Assembly (NCBI GenBank): GCA_003427395.1
Contig: BFEA01000020.1
Coordinates: 449,645 to 513,644 of the forward strand
From: Chara braunii
Taxonomy: Eukaryota; Streptophyta; Charophyceae; Charales; Characeae
Reading direction: 5' to 3'
Length of the DNA stretch: 64,000 bases
Shown: in pieces, positions 1 through 9,061 of the stretch
Position numbering within the stretch: the first letter of the stretch is position 1
Layout of the letters: every line of letters starts with the position of its first letter
Made by a program: the position numbers and the translations under genes
The notes under the pieces: generated by a model
The model's input: the letters and a program-made list of their open reading frames with translations, nothing else
Told to the model about the DNA's origin: nothing
Databases searched by the model: none

Positions 1-1644
1 GGAAAAAATGAAGACAAGGATGAACGAGGGAGAAATATATCCCAGATATCCCAGAATTCTAACGTGATGTCCCTCTCATGCTCACTCAGCTTTTGTCTCT
101 GACACATTGTTCAATGTCCGATGTCGGAGAGGGCCGAGAGTGCGTCAAGGGACCCACTTTGGCATGCACCGAGATACATCCACAGAACGAGAAAAGACGT
201 GAAAGTGTGCCCTTCCTAAAAACCATCATAAGGGTGGCATAAACCAAGGGAAAAAAGAAGAAAACAGGCAGCAGCAAAATAATGTTGTCAATGAACTTCG
301 GCGTGGAAGCAAGAAAAAGAGACAGAGGACCCATCACAGGGGAAGAACAACCCAAGAAAGCCGCAAATGAAAAGAAACAGAAACAACAGCGCAAAACAAA
401 GCGTGAATGAATCTGCTACGGGATAGCCAGTCAAGTCCACAGACAAACAGAAGCAAAGAGGAAGAGAGAGGACTGGTTTCTCACGGCCGTCCGATGGTGT
501 CACCAGCACATCCATATAAGACCGTTATGCAAGAACTATTGGGGGAGAGAACCGCATCACAAGGGAGGCACACCCCAAAAAAGGAAGGAAATAAAAGAAA
601 AGGTGCCAAGGAATACATCCACAGACAATGTGGGGTAGATGGCGCTGGGAGGATCGAAGATACATTTTATAGTCAAAATAGGTACATAGAGAGTAAATGA
701 CATGGGGCCTAGGTAAGAGGAAGGTACAGTGAGCGATGGCAAGGTAGCCCAAACAGGTTAAGACAGGTAGCATGATAGCTGGACAAAGGCAGATTAAGTT
801 GGAAGTGACGATACAATAGTCTGTGGAGCTTGATAGGCGGCCTGAGGAACAGCAGGGGACGCTCCTCCCTGGGCCCCATCTCTCTGAGGGTCCCCCCTGC
901 TCCTTCATTGGGTGCGCTGCTAGGAAGCCTCCCGACTAGCAGGGTGGCCCCCAGAGAAAGACCATGGTTTGGGGGCGTGGGTCCCCTTTAGCAGGTCCCC
1001 CCTTGGTAGACGATCAATGCCACAAGGGTTGGGCTGTTCCCCTTTTCTGATTTGATCGCCTCCCTTTCTTTGGATGTACAAACATGCTTCCTGGTGACAA
1101 GTAACCGTAGAAGGGGGGCTTTGCGTTGGTAAAAAAAAGGAAAAGGAATACATCCACAGAAAAACAATCAGCAAAGAGGGAGAGAGAGAGAGAGAGGGCC
1201 GTTTTCCTATGACCTTTTAGCCAGCCATAAAAAGCTGTTTCCTCTCTCTCTCTCCCTCTCTCTCTCTTTCTCCAAAAAATCCATTTCGTATGAATGCCCA
1301 TGACTGGACATAACAATAGCCCCATTCGTCTACTAAATCATTCCTGTGAACGTCTCTTTTCGTTTCTTCTTTTCAATACCTCCCCACCCCCCATCTCTTC
1401 TCTTCGCCCCATATCTTATGTGGCACCATCATTTCTGACTACACAGGAGTCTTGACCCTGGATCATGCAACATATATGGGTGACGTTCACCAGCAGATCA
1501 GCATCATCCTTCTTCTTCCTCTTTCCCCTTCCTCTTTTCTTGTTCTGACATTTCTTTCGCCTGTTTCTTCATTTTGCTTTCAGTTTTTAAATAAACCTTC
1601 TTATTCATCTTTTCTGATGCTTGTTGTTCACATCCAGTTTCTTA
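1..1644. other. Non-coding tract, probably SEC16 intron
   Basis: No conserved coding sequence was recognised on either strand. The tract lies downstream of the last SEC16 exon seen (3820-3957, minus strand), so it is probably intronic or holds an exon too short for me to detect. A motif aaggaatacatccacaga occurs at 608-625 and 1143-1160, with a shorter relative at 173-186. Each copy lies near purine-rich (GA)n sequence, which suggests an old degenerate dispersed repeat. The stretch 1350-1640 is pyrimidine-rich. Confidence 0.4.
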
Positions 1645-1690
1645 CATTAGTGGGTGATTTGGATAGCACCCGCAGCCCAATAGTTGATTC

Positions 1691-3081
1691 CTAAATAGAA
1701 GGATCAATTCTCCATTTTGGCATGCAATCATCAGGGCTTGGAAGAAAGTCCTGTCAACAGGGTGGACAGAGCCAGTCACAAAATCGGAAGTTCTGCTGCA
1801 ACCCCTATTCGAGAACCCGAAGATCACCAACGCTGACACTTCTTCAGGCAGCTTCGGTCGGTCATGGATAGAAAAAGGGGTGCTCAGAATTGAAGATTTG
1901 TGGGATGATCTCATCGGTGATTGGAAACAAGACTCCGCTCTTAGAACAGCATTGGGGCAGGTTAGACAGCTACAGATGAAAAAACTCTCTTATTGCTGCG
2001 ATACCAAGGGAATGCAAAGATCTGTTCTTCTCAGAGACCCTAGACCTCCCTGGTACGTGGTATACCTCAGAGCCTACCTCCCTCTCAATCTGGCGTCTTA
2101 CCGAACATCTGCCCGATGGCAAACGCGTCTTTCAGGCCTTCTCAAACTCTGCTCAAAGATGAAGATAACTCGCAACCTCAACTGGGTCTTCCTCTCTCTC
2201 AAGTCCGAGTTCTTCTGTCTGCAGTGGGGGAATCTGAACCACAATACAATGTATTCGGTCTAGGGCAATCTATCCTCCAGTTGAAACTGGATCCTTGTCA
2301 ATGGGAATGGACCGTTTCGGGTCACAGTGGCAATTACAATAATCTTAAGGAGTACTCGTTGAAATTGGGATATTCGTTACTGAAACCGCTAAAATGCCCC
2401 TTGGTCACAGCTAGATCTTGTTGGCTGCAACTGCTAGAGATGGACCTGGAGATGGATCCGGCTCGGATTGATTCTGCACTATGTTCATGCTGGGAGCAGC
2501 TGAAACTCATCCCGTGTCAAAGACAAGCCTCCATATTGTGGCTAGCTTCCATGGTTGCTACGCCCACAGCTGTTTGGCTGGCACAAAAGGGTATGATGGT
2601 GGACCTCAAGTGCTGTCGATGCAATTGGGCGTTTGAATCCACAGTTCATTTGTGGTGGGACTGCCCCACCTCTGACAAAATTTGGAAATGGTGGATTACC
2701 CACTGGGCTCGAATCTCAGGTCCGGCCTTCCCATGGAATAAAGAATGGACTCTGCTGGGAGGCATCCCAGAGAACTGCAACAGACAATCTGGATGGGGCT
2801 ACGTGGCTCAGGTAATACGCCCCATTATCTTCTCAGTCATCTGGCAGTTTCAGAATGATCGGTTGTTCAATAACAAAGAGTGGTCGAATAAGCAAATCAG
2901 AGGTACCTTTTCTCTCCTGTCGTGCAGCTCCATCCAAGCTGACTGGAGACGCGAAGTGTCAAGAGCAAAATCCCCACACCATGGCATCCAATGGTTTAGG
3001 TCTACCTGGTGCCTTGGCAACTCACTGGCAACAATCAATACTGAGTGCCGACTACAGTTAGATTCATGGGTTCTGATATGA
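1691..3081 (+). pseudogene. LINE ORF2 C-terminal remnant with zinc-binding reverse transcriptase domain
   Basis: Reading begins without a start codon, as expected for a 5' truncation; the first conserved segment contains FWHAIIRAWKKV and VLRIEDLWDDL. The frame used up to about 2.0-2.2 kb (codon positions as 1691) ends at 2263, and the homologous reading continues in the next frame from about 2.2 kb to the stop at 3081, so at least one frameshift is present. The end of the protein has a reverse-transcriptase zinc-binding domain (zf-RVT): CCRC followed by H-x4-C within 2611-2664, and many spaced tryptophans (WKWW, SVIWQFQNDRLFNN), which is typical of plant L1-type ORF2 C-termini. The reverse transcriptase catalytic core is absent, so the copy is dead. 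Confidence 0.85.
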
Positions 3082-3634
3082 GAAGGAGGTTTACCAACCT
3101 TGGACTGCTCGGTTGCTCGTTTGGTCGCAGGAGACAGGCAGAGGGTAGTCAGTGGAAGGAGCGTCAACCGTACTAAGGGATCTCTCTCCACCGTTTGTAG
3201 GTGGACAAGTAGGTATATAGGCTGTAGCTTTAACTTGGTCAACTTTGCATTTTTTTTGGCTCTGTACTTGAAGCTAGGAATAGTAATTAAGTAGGAGGGT
3301 GGGGTTCCCTGGTTTTCTTTGGTATTAATTAGGTTAGGGAAAAGGGTTGGATAGTCTTTTTGTGTACAGGGACTCTTGGTTTGTTTTTGCATTGGTGTGT
3401 GTGGCTTTCAGGCCTTGCGGACTCCTTTGTTTCCAGGGTTCGGCTTTCCGTCAGGGCAGCGGTCTTGCATTGGCCATTTCTGCCACTGGACTTTTTCCCA
3501 ACGCCTGAACCTAAGCTGAGTAATGGTCCCAGTATTTGTTTTCCGGGTTGTTTGTGGAGGGATTCCCGGCCTCCCCTTTTTTCCATATAATGAAAGTGCT
3601 TTCCGTGAAAAAAAAAAAAAAAAAAAAAAAAAAA
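1693..3634 (+). mobile_element. 5'-truncated LINE (non-LTR retrotransposon) insertion
   Basis: The insertion ends in an uninterrupted run of 27 A (3608-3634). The sequence agttgattcct occurs immediately before it (1682-1692) and overlaps the end of the A run (3634-3644), giving a direct repeat of 10-11 bp. This is the signature of target-primed reverse transcription. Only the 3' part of ORF2 is present, followed by about 530 bp of 3' untranslated sequence. It lies in the presumed SEC16 intron, antisense to the gene. Confidence 0.85.
3082..3634 (+). other. LINE 3' untranslated region and poly(A) tail
   Basis: This T/G-rich segment follows the ORF2 stop and ends in 27 A (3608-3634). No second ORF or tRNA-like sequence was seen. 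The homogeneity of the A run suggests a fairly recent insertion, although the coding part is already frameshifted. Confidence 0.7.
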
Positions 3635-3819
3635 GTTGATTCCTGACATCAGTGGGTGATTTGTTTTGCTTTCGCTAATCCCTTGTAACCTGCGCGTACT
3701 GAGGTGTACCTGCGGGGGTCAGGACGCAAACGGAACAAACACCGAAGCTACCTGTGCTTCACCAACAGAGAAGGCAAAAGACAACACCCTCCTTGTGACA
3801 GCCTACGATACGCATATAC

Positions 3820-3957
3820 CTGCATCTCATGTTCCGATGGCATAGGTTGCAGTGGATTGCTCTTCGCCGCAGTTCCCCCATTCGCCCATCCTCCCTCATT
3901 CCGATCCTTGTGAGAGGACAGGAGCTCTGCCAGAGCACTCTCAGGGCCTTGGTCTTC
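3820..3957 (-). CDS. SEC16: SEC16 internal exon (46 codons)
   Basis: On the minus strand an acceptor (ggtggccgcag, AG at 3959-3958) is followed by a 138-bp exon that ends at a good donor (CAG|gtatat, GT at 3819-3818). It encodes a segment containing GPESALAELLSS and LQPMPSEHEMQ. This matches the stretch of plant SEC16 right after the conserved ACQHYGKLRS block, where plants have a TPESAVAKLFASAK-like sequence. Both ends are in phase 0, and the exon joins in frame to the exon at 4967-5264. The next exons, covering the rest of the central conserved domain and the C-terminal region, were not found and should lie left of the window or beyond the LINE. Recognition rests on remembered family sequence and on splice phase. 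Confidence 0.75.
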
Positions 3958-4476
3958 CTGCGGCCACCATACCAACCAAGGTACCAAAAAGCCAATCACT
4001 CTTCGAATCTCACATATCAACAAGCCAGTTTCACTAAATTGCATTGAACGCACCCGTCCTGCTCTAAAGGAGATACTTACGAGGACGAAGTTGGCAAAAC
4101 CACTTCCTCCAACAGCTAGATGACCCACCCGCCTTCCAACCTTTCCTCCTTTGCACAAGGAGAGTTGCCTGCCCTTTCCTTCCTTTTCACCTGCAATCGT
4201 TTACTTGGCACCTTCCAACAGGATGATTTGTCGGCACATTGAGTGTCAGAAACAATCTTGTCTTCTAACCACCGCTGAAGAACGCCACTCACAAGGACAT
4301 CAGCTACAACAGATGACGGATAAATCTCCTGGTCTACAAGAAGCATCAAATTCGTTCTCAGAAAAAATCAGTTCCACATGTCGGAGCAAGGCACTCCACC
4401 ATACTCAAGACTCCATAGAAAGAGGTGCGGGAGATATGACCATAAACAAAGAATTCATGAGCTCCAACTACCCCCC

Positions 4477-4562
4477 NNNNNNNNNNNNNNNNNNNNNNNN
4501 NNNNNNNNNNNNNNNNNNNNNNNNNNNNNNNNNNNNNNNNNNNNNNNNNNNNNNNNNNNNNN
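4477..4562. other. Assembly gap (86 N)
   Basis: A run of N directly abuts a (CT)n(CA)n microsatellite, so the gap probably reflects a collapsed simple repeat. It lies in an intron of the SEC16 gene and should not affect its coding sequence. Confidence 0.95.

Positions 4563-4650
<88 letters not shown>
4563..4650. repeat. Compound (CT)n(CA)n microsatellite
   Basis: About 18 CT units (4563-4598) run directly into about 26 CA units (4599-4650). Reading frames across it only translate the simple repeat and are not coding. Confidence 0.95.
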
Positions 4651-4654
<4 letters not shown>

Positions 4655-4966
4655 GCATATATGTGTCCCAGAACACGCTCCAGGTGAGGAAGGAAAATAT
4701 CTGCCAACTTGTAAAATTGCCCGCCACCTGCACAACATTCTTTTCAATCAATGCAGCGATTACCTTATCACAGCTCGATTCACCATTAACAACCGTGGCG
4801 ATTACCTTCCTCCTCCTCCGCTGAGCTCATCATCATCATTATCATCAGGCAATACAAGAGCATGCAACTGTTGTGTTGCCCATATAACTGCCCCTCCTCT
4901 CCATCCCCCCACATACATTCATCAGACGATTGCAATCTTCACCCACCGCAAACGAACTTCCCTTAC

Positions 4967-5264
4967 CTGTGAGGCCCCCGTACCAGTAACACCAACCGAT
5001 CGCAGCCTGCCATAATGCTGGCAGGCAACTTTCAGCAGTCCCCATAGCATCCGCAGTGACTCTGGATTTCGGCATTCAGGCTCCTCCACGTGGCATTTGC
5101 TTGCTCTCTCGTCTATCCACTTCAGCAAATCCTTTTGAGATACGTTTCCCCCACCGACTAACGGCCCAGCCAGAGCATTACCGCTTAACCATGCAAAGTG
5201 CAACCTCCCGTTACCTCCCATGCTGTCACCATCTTCCCCAGACGAGCACACCACCTGATTCAAA
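4967..5264 (-). CDS. SEC16: SEC16 exon encoding the GPLVGG...KWIDER...ACQHYG block
   Basis: SEC16 is the large peripheral scaffold of ER exit sites. It recruits COPII components, and its central domain binds SEC13. This exon encodes LAGPLVGGGNVSQKDLLKWI, then DERASKC and LKVACQHYGRLRS, the start of the central conserved domain of plant SEC16 (MAIGO5-type) proteins. On the minus strand it follows tatctacag (AG at 5266-5265) and ends at CAG|gtaagg, a near-consensus donor (GT at 4966-4965). Its 298 bp equal one base plus 99 codons, so the previous exon must leave two bases. Exon 1 as drawn ends in phase 0, so at least one short exon between 5.3 and 9.0 kb is probably missing. Identity is very likely; the exact acceptor is less certain. 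Confidence 0.85.
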
Positions 5265-5723
5265 CTGTAGATAGAAATTGGACCGTGAGCTGAAATTGTA
5301 CCCCCAGACTACCACGAACACAGCAGATCAAGAACAAAGCAAACAGGCATCAACCACACACAACCACACAAGGAAACAACATGCCATTATTGAAAGGGCA
5401 GGTGGAGCAACCATCCAACGACAAACGCAAGCACAAACATTAACAAAAGCAGACGTGAAGAAACGGGCAATTCCAAAAGGGAGTTCTTCTCAAGGCCACG
5501 TTCTTCTATTGAGAAACAAAGGAAAAGGCTCGAAAGCGATGACCGACGGGCAATACCGCTCGGCAGTTTAACATCTGATCCTAAGGGGAAAGAAAAAATA
5601 ACGACAGGCGTCGGTACCACCACGACTTGCTCGGCTTTTGGTAAGCCGCGATCGAGACAGGCATAAACGAATTCCGCCCTGAAAATGCCGCGATTAAAGC
5701 TGTATCAGTTCTAATCGACATGG

Positions 5724-5727
<4 letters not shown>

Positions 5728-5818
<91 letters not shown>

Positions 5819-5863
5819 TCTATGCAAAGCTCATTTCCCACGGGGGGATCAGAGTGCCCTAAC

Positions 5864-5941
<78 letters not shown>
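5728..5941. repeat. Paired compound microsatellites with duplicated flank
   Basis: There are two compound arrays: (TC)n(AC)n at about 5728-5817 and (CT)n(TG)n at about 5866-5941. The spacer sequence agctcatttcccacggg with tgccctaaccg appears after each array, at 5828 and again at 5962, an offset of 134 bp. The simple repeats and their flank therefore seem to have been duplicated together. Intronic with respect to SEC16. Confidence 0.85.
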
Positions 5942-5942
<1 letters not shown>

Positions 5943-6806
5943 TGTGTATAGACTCACGCACAGCTCATTTCCCACGGGTGCATGAACCTGCCCTAACCGT
6001 TCTCACAGCAGGAAGACCACAAGATGAATCATTCTTCTTCTCTATCTTTATTCTCTTATAACCTCATTGCGACAATCATCACGATTAACCGGTCAACACA
6101 TTGACTATAGATCGATTGACAGATCGACTCATCAACAAAGTGATATTAAGCGGTGAGTTGCTCTCCAACTCAATAATCATTTCACCCACTAGGTGATGGA
6201 CCACCTACCTCTCCTCCCATGCATGCATACTCTAATCCTACCTCTCTATCTGCTGCCCATCTATCTGTCTACCTAGTCATTTATACGGCTCTACTTACGC
6301 TCTATTTCCTTCCATCATCCCTCCATCCCTGCTATCCAGTGGTTAATGATCTATCTAGATTATCTACCTGTATGTGTGCCTACAAATACCTGCAGGCGTC
6401 CCCCATTCGTCTACCGATTTCGTCCAGCAGAGGAAGAAGAAGCCAGTCTCGTACGCGTTGTCTTCAGCGCCTCTTCGGGATCCTCCTCGCATCCAATAGC
6501 CCCCGAGGCGGGCACACAAAATATAGAGAGAGAATGCCGGTGCCGAGGACTGAGGAGTGCAGGAGAGCGACAATGGTGGGCAGCGTCAGACGGGGCACGC
6601 GCGTGAGAGGACTGGAGAAAGTGCTCGGAACCGACTCAGGAGACCAGGGAGAGAGATTCATTTTGTTGCCCACATTCATTCGTTGATTGTATCGCTTCAT
6701 TACTCAAAGTCGGCCCCTCGGATTTCCCTCTCTGCTCCCGTCACCAGAAGAGTAAAGGATTCGACTTTTACCAAACTTAGGGAATACTCACGCTAGAACT
6801 TTCCCT

Positions 6807-6893
6807 CTGACTGCAATCACGGCCAGACCTGGATGAACCTGACTGCAATCATGGCCAGACGTGGATGAACCTGACTGCAATCACGTGCAGAGC
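6807..6893. repeat. 32-bp tandem repeat, about 2.7 units
   Basis: Units start at 6807, 6839 and 6871 with ctgactgcaatca; the first two are complete (32 bp each) and the third is truncated. They differ at a few positions. No function is suggested. Confidence 0.85.
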
Positions 6894-7017
6894 TTAGTGG
6901 AAAAAGTCCTGGTGTGTGAGTATGCCCTCATCTGTTATCTGCCTTGCAGAATGCCCAAGTTCTTTGAGTGTCTTTAGAGTCTCCTAGTACTCGACTAGCA
7001 GTCACAAAACGCGTTAC

Positions 7018-7129
7018 TACCGTCGTCACCCGAATAGAACGTGCAGTCATTACCGCTGTATCTAGACTCAAAGATGCCTCGAATACAGCTATAATGACCG
7101 GGCGTTCTATGCGGAGGAAGATGGTCGTA
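7018..7129. mobile_element. TIR element (MITE-like), copy 1
   Basis: About 112 bp that folds back on itself. The left arm has CACCCGAATAGAACG and GTCATTA; the right arm has TAATGAC and CGTTCTA in reverse complement. An inner perfect pair GCTGTAT / ATACAGC is shared with copy 3. The ends are TA-CCGTC and GGTCG-TA, compatible with a TA target. It is non-coding. The three copies at 7.0, 8.1 and 8.6 kb all lie in the intron space of the SEC16 gene. Confidence 0.7.
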
Positions 7130-7658
7130 CTAGGCTAGTAGGCATAAAAGGTGTCGTCAAGTCCCTGACCGCTGAGGCATAAGGGAGAGATGCGTCGAGC
7201 GCAAGAGAGAGAAGACCATACGAGAGGGCCAACCGCTAGGAAGAGAACAGAGGGCAAAGAGGGTCCGTGGCGAAGAAAGGTGTTTCCCAGCAACGACAGC
7301 ACGGGAGAGGCTGTTGGAGAGCGTGGCGAGAGAGTCGGGAAAGCATGTAAGAGATGCTGCGAAACATAGATAGAGTAGAAGAGGGGGTCGGAGAGGGCGT
7401 GGGAGGGTGAGAATAGGGAGGGGGAAGGGTAAAGCGCTCGGTGGAAGATCGCTCAAGTGAGGTGGCCCTGCACAGCGCGCCAAGGAGAAAGCTCGACTGA
7501 GAGAGAGAGCGCGCAGAATCGTGCGCCAAGAGGCCCTGAAGCACGCACGCGGGAAAGGAAGACACGTTTCAACCAAAAAAAACTTCCGCTCCAAACGAAA
7601 ACCATTCCGCAAACGAACTTTATGTTCCGTCCAGAAGCAACCTTCCAATCTTTTAGGT

Positions 7659-7830
7659 CATTATGTAGTATTCTGTCCAGATGCAACGCACAAAGCCCCC
7701 ACGGGAAGTATTTCGTCCATTGATACATCCTCAGGGGAAAGTGACACCGGAGGTGGAAAACATCGAGTCCACGTGGTTTTGCATCCATTATGTAGTATAA
7801 TGTCCAGATGCAACGCACAAAGCCCCCACG
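7659..7830. repeat. 45-bp direct duplication, offset 127 bp
   Basis: The segment 7659-7703 recurs at 7786-7830 with only a few differences; both contain cagatgcaacgcacaaagcc. It may be part of a longer degenerate local repeat; no coding sequence is apparent. Confidence 0.8.
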
Positions 7831-7894
7831 TGGAGGGTCGACGACGGTACGCCCTCTTTAAGGACACCTTTGAACGTGGTTTTTGAAACCTATT

Positions 7895-8033
7895 CCGACC
7901 GCCTTGACGAATTTTTAGCCCTCGCCTCCTCCAACTGATCACAGACAGACACCAAAGTCGTCTGTACCTTTGACGGAGTTTTCGCCCTCGCCTCCTCTCC
8001 CGTACCGCTTTGACGAATTTTTAGCCCATTCCA
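7895..8033. repeat. Short degenerate repeats (ttgacg...ttt-gccctcgcctcctc)
   Basis: The words ttgacgaatttttagcc and gccctcgcctcctc recur three times near 7900, 7968 and 8012, with spacing of about 45-70 bp. The rest of this intergenic or intronic stretch shows nothing else. Confidence 0.6.
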
Positions 8034-8057
8034 TCACGTGCACTGCCGTCTACAAAC

Positions 8058-8172
8058 TACCGTCTCCACCCGAATAGAACGTACCGTCATTATTGCCGTG
8101 TAGACTGACAGTTCGCCCACGTGCAGCCACATTTAATGACCGTACGTACGTTCTATTCGGGTGAGGACGGTA
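8058..8172. mobile_element. TIR element (MITE-like), copy 2, best preserved
   Basis: A 115-bp palindromic element. Its left arm begins TACCGTCTCCACCCGAATAG and its right arm ends, in reverse complement, TACCGTCCTCACCCGAATAG, so the arms of about 35 bp are almost perfect inverted repeats. A TA dinucleotide flanks a CCGTC terminus on both sides, which would fit a TA-targeting (Tc1/mariner-like) element, but with no transposase the superfamily is uncertain. Confidence 0.8.
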
Positions 8173-8224
8173 CTGATGATGCCGGCAGGAAAGTTACCGC
8201 CACTGTTAAAAGAGGGTGGTGCTT

Positions 8225-8395
8225 AGTCAATAGTACCCGTTCGTGCTGCTACTGTGATGGATGCCATGTGGACGGCGGGATGGTCTCCATGGACGAACCC
8301 AGTGCAGTGGACAAGGGCAAACCACACCCCTAGTCAACAGTATCCGTTCGTGCTGCTACTGTGATGGATGCCATGTGGACGGGGTGTCAAAAACC
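8225..8395. repeat. Direct duplication, offset 107 bp
   Basis: agtcaa(t/c)agta(c/t)ccgttcg followed by tgctgctactgtgatggatg and a gccatgtggacgg word occurs from 8225 and again from 8332. About 60 bp of each copy is nearly identical. Confidence 0.8.
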
Positions 8396-8616
8396 GACCC
8401 ATAGCTCTTTTGTTTGCTGTTGATAATCGGAAACTAGCGACGTACATATGCCATGATCGAGTTCATATTCATTGGAAAAAAATAAAAAAAAGGAAAAAAC
8501 GCACGCAACGAAGGATCAATCAAATAGGCAAAAACCACAGTAACTTCGTCATGTCGCACGCCTCAGACTTACTGTAATAAGTCGTAACACGACCAATCCG
8601 GCCATCCATTCTTTCC

Positions 8617-8700
8617 TACCTTCTCCCGAATACAACGTGCAGTCATTATTGCTGTATTTAGACTGAAAATGGCTCCAAATACAGCTATGATGGAGTAGGT
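8617..8700. mobile_element. TIR element (MITE-like), copy 3, right arm eroded
   Basis: The left arm (ctcccgaatacaacgtgcag, then tcattattgctgtattta) and the inner hairpin GCTGTATT / AATACAGC match copies 1 and 2. The outer right arm is lost or diverged. Confidence 0.6.
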
Positions 8701-8972
8701 AGCTCTCTACCAGTACGACCACCGCCCGTTCACACCGCACCCATTCATAACGGTACAGCATTACTATTTTCTAACATTAATTAATTACAGCAATTGATGC
8801 TAACAATCCTTGATCACAGGCAGGCTTGTGTACAGGCATATCTGGCCCAATCACATGCACGTATATACGATAACAGGCCACTCCCCTGACAAAGACTCTC
8901 TGCTGTTCTGGATGATGATATGCACAATGAGAAAACAATACAGTAATAGGCCGCTTCCCTGGACGGCCCTGC

Positions 8973-8973
<1 letters not shown>

Positions 8974-9003
<30 letters not shown>

Positions 9004-9005
9004 AA
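8974..9005. repeat. (AAG)n microsatellite just past SEC16 exon 1
   Basis: About eleven AAG units. On the minus strand the open frame from exon 1 reads through it as poly-serine, but a splice donor precedes it at 9061, so it is more likely intronic. Confidence 0.85.
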
Positions 9006-9061
9006 CGAGAACCGTGCAGAAAGTTTTTTAAGGGATGGTCCATGGCCGACCAATTCAATAC

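Noticed and set aside
4151-5961. Several open frames of 75-178 residues over CT/CA repeats
   Set aside because: They consist of Leu-Ser, His-Thr, Arg-Glu or Cys-Val dipeptide runs from microsatellites, and some run through the assembly gap.
7157-7818. Minus-strand open frames of 109-163 residues as missing SEC16 exons
   Set aside because: Sequence is Leu/Ser/Pro-rich with no similarity to the region expected between FGFGG and GPLVGG.
8972-9061. Extension of the SEC16 frame to residue 952 ending in poly-Ser
   Set aside because: A splice donor at 9061 and the (AAG)n origin of the serines make this intronic; family proteins do not end there.
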